From Frankiales bacterium (GTDB lineage: Bacteria > Actinomycetota > Actinomycetes > Mycobacteriales > SCTD01): 5,556 nt of DNA. Of this stretch, positions 4,492-5,556 are shown one piece after another. The DNA is taken from positions 1-5,556 of the forward strand of contig JAODNB010000301.1 of NCBI GenBank assembly GCA_025464795.1, given 5' to 3'. The notes under the pieces were generated by a model, which searched no databases, was not told the DNA's origin, and was given only the letters and a program-made list of their open reading frames with translations. The translations under genes were made by a program, and so were the position numbers. Position 1 is the first letter of the stretch. Each line of letters starts with the position of its first letter.

Positions 4492-5556
4492 GTGCGCGTG
4501 CCTGTCAGGACGTTCCGGCTCGGAGTCGTTGCGGCCCTCCTCGCAGGGGGGATCTCAGCGGTGAGCAGCTCCGCAGCGGCGCCGCTCGTCGTCAAGGGGA
4601 GCGCTCGGCAGGTCTATGCCACCGGCCTGCCGGCGGGGGCTCGAGTGGCCCTCCTCGACAGCGGGAAGCACACGGTCAAGACCCAGACGGTCAACTCCCT
4701 CGGCGGCACCTTGTTCCGCGACGTCAACCCGGGCGCGGGCTACCGGGTCTCGGTGAAGGGCACCCTGTCCGCAGCGGTCACGGTGCACAGCGAGGCACCG
4801 GCGCAGTGGAACCCCGACATCTACAAGCAGCGGATGCCGGCGGACGGCTACGGCTACCTGACGACGCGCGACGGAACGCAGCTCGCGTACAAGGTGTGGC
4901 CCCCGAACAGCCCTGCGGGACAGGGGCTTCCGGAGCTCAACCTCCCAGGTGGCCTGCCGCGGTACTCACCTCCCTACCCGACCCTGGTGGAGTACTCCGG
5001 CTACGGCTACGCCAACCCGGACGGCCCCACGAGCGGCATCGCGGTCCTCGCCAACCTCATGGGCTTCGCCGTCGTCGACATCAGCATGCGCGGCACGGGG
5101 TGCTCGAGCGGAGCCTTCGACTTCTTCGAGCCCCTGCAGAGCCTGGACGGCTACGACATCGTGGAGACCGTCGCCCGGCAGTCCTGGGTCAAGAACCACA
5201 AGGTCGGGATGATGGGCATCTCGTACGGCGGCATCAGCCAGCTGTTCACCGCCCAGCTGCACCCGCCGTCCCTCGCCGCGATCTCCCCGCTGTCGGTCAT
5301 CGACGCCACAGCGACGACGCTCTACCCGGGTGGGATCCGCAACGACGGCTTCGCGGTGAGCTGGGCGAAGGAGCGCCTGCACGAGGCGATGGTGGCCGGC
5401 CCGAACAGCGGCCAGTCGTGGGCGTACAGGAAGATCCAGGACGGTGACCTGCAGTGCAAGGCCAACCAGGTCCTGCACCCCGAGGCTGCCGACCTGATGA
5501 AGAAGATCCAGGCCAACGCCCACTACGTGCCCAAGGTCGCCGACCCGCTCGACCCC
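4492..5556 (+). CDS. Secreted CocE/NonD (peptidase S15)-family hydrolase, N-terminal part
   Basis: The frame is open from GTG 4492 to the right edge, giving 355 residues with no stop; the C-terminus lies outside. Residues 1-30 look like a Sec signal peptide: Arg at 2, 6 and 9, a hydrophobic stretch at about 10-24, and a small-residue SSSAAA end with probable cleavage near 28-30. Residues 31-100 look like a small beta-sandwich (VYATGLPAGARVALLD... GYRVSVKG). The alpha/beta-hydrolase domain starts near 119 with LTTRDGTQLAYKVW. YSGYGYANP at 168-176 is the likely oxyanion region, MRGTGCSSG lies at 204-212, and nucleophile Ser244 sits in GISYGG (242-247). The Asp and His partners should be downstream. 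The family cleaves ester or amide bonds (X-Pro dipeptidyl peptidase, cocaine esterase, acylases); the specificity here is unknown. It would act outside the cell. It lies 58 bp after the synthetase on the same strand and could be co-transcribed. Confidence 0.9.
   Translation, partial: MRVPVRTFRLGVVAALLAGGISAVSSSAAAPLVVKGSARQVYATGLPAGARVALLDSGKHTVKTQTVNSLGGTLFRDVNPGAGYRVSVKGTLSAAVTVHSEAPAQWNPDIYKQRMPADGYGYLTTRDGTQLAYKVWPPNSPAGQGLPELNLPGGLPRYSPPYPTLVEYSGYGYANPDGPTSGIAVLANLMGFAVVDISMRGTGCSSGAFDFFEPLQSLDGYDIVETVARQSWVKNHKVGMMGISYGGISQLFTAQLHPPSLAAISPLSVIDATATTLYPGGIRNDGFAVSWAKERLHEAMVAGPNSGQSWAYRKIQDGDLQCKANQVLHPEAADLMKKIQANAHYVPKVADPLDP

Noticed and set aside
4464..5447. Alternative plus-strand frame of 327 codons over the S15 gene
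   Set aside because: The signal peptide, GISYGG nucleophile and other S15 motifs lie in the frame starting at 4492. The other frame is Arg/Gly/Pro-rich with no domain.
2892..5556. A new multi-gene pathway linking synthetase, methyltransferase, SDR and S15 hydrolase
   Set aside because: No shared substrate, fusion or conserved partner set can be seen. Separate promoter-like elements and mixed strands argue against one functional unit on this evidence.

Overview
The window reads as chromosomal DNA from a high-GC Gram-positive bacterium (Actinomycetota). Codon third positions are almost all G or C, GTG starts are common, the protein families are typical of actinobacteria, and several starts look like the leaderless TANNNT-N6-start arrangement common in that phylum. 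A Nocardioides-like (Propionibacteriales) source is my best guess. It is inference only, because no marker gene is present.

Layout. Bases 1-378 (+) are the 3' end of a peptidase S51 (dipeptidase E-like) gene. Its stop overlaps, tail to tail, the end of a minus-strand gene (359-1768). That gene encodes an unusual 469-residue SDR-family oxidoreductase with an N-terminal helical region and a four-cysteine zinc ribbon. A 22-bp divergent gap separates it from a plus-strand class I SAM-dependent methyltransferase (1791-2570). Then follow a 93-residue protein, possibly OmdA/YdeI-like (2584-2865), an AMP-forming acyl-CoA synthetase (2892-4433), and the 5' part of a secreted CocE/NonD (peptidase S15) hydrolase (4492 to beyond the right edge). 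No gene-free stretch exceeds about 60 bp. I found no tRNA, rRNA, CRISPR, IS element or convincing terminator.

How the genes work together. The four plus-strand genes from 1791 are closely spaced (13, 26 and 58 bp), but their products do not form an obvious pathway. The small gene and the synthetase each carry a promoter-like -10 hexamer exactly 6 nt before the start and no Shine-Dalgarno, so they may be transcribed separately as leaderless mRNAs. The synthetase would feed fatty or other carboxylic acids into CoA metabolism. The S15 enzyme would act outside the cell on ester or amide bonds. The methyltransferase substrate is not predictable.

I found no defence system, toxin system or mobile element. 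The most interesting points are the zinc-ribbon SDR with a rewritten active site, and the repeated leaderless -10 geometry, which also decides gene starts.
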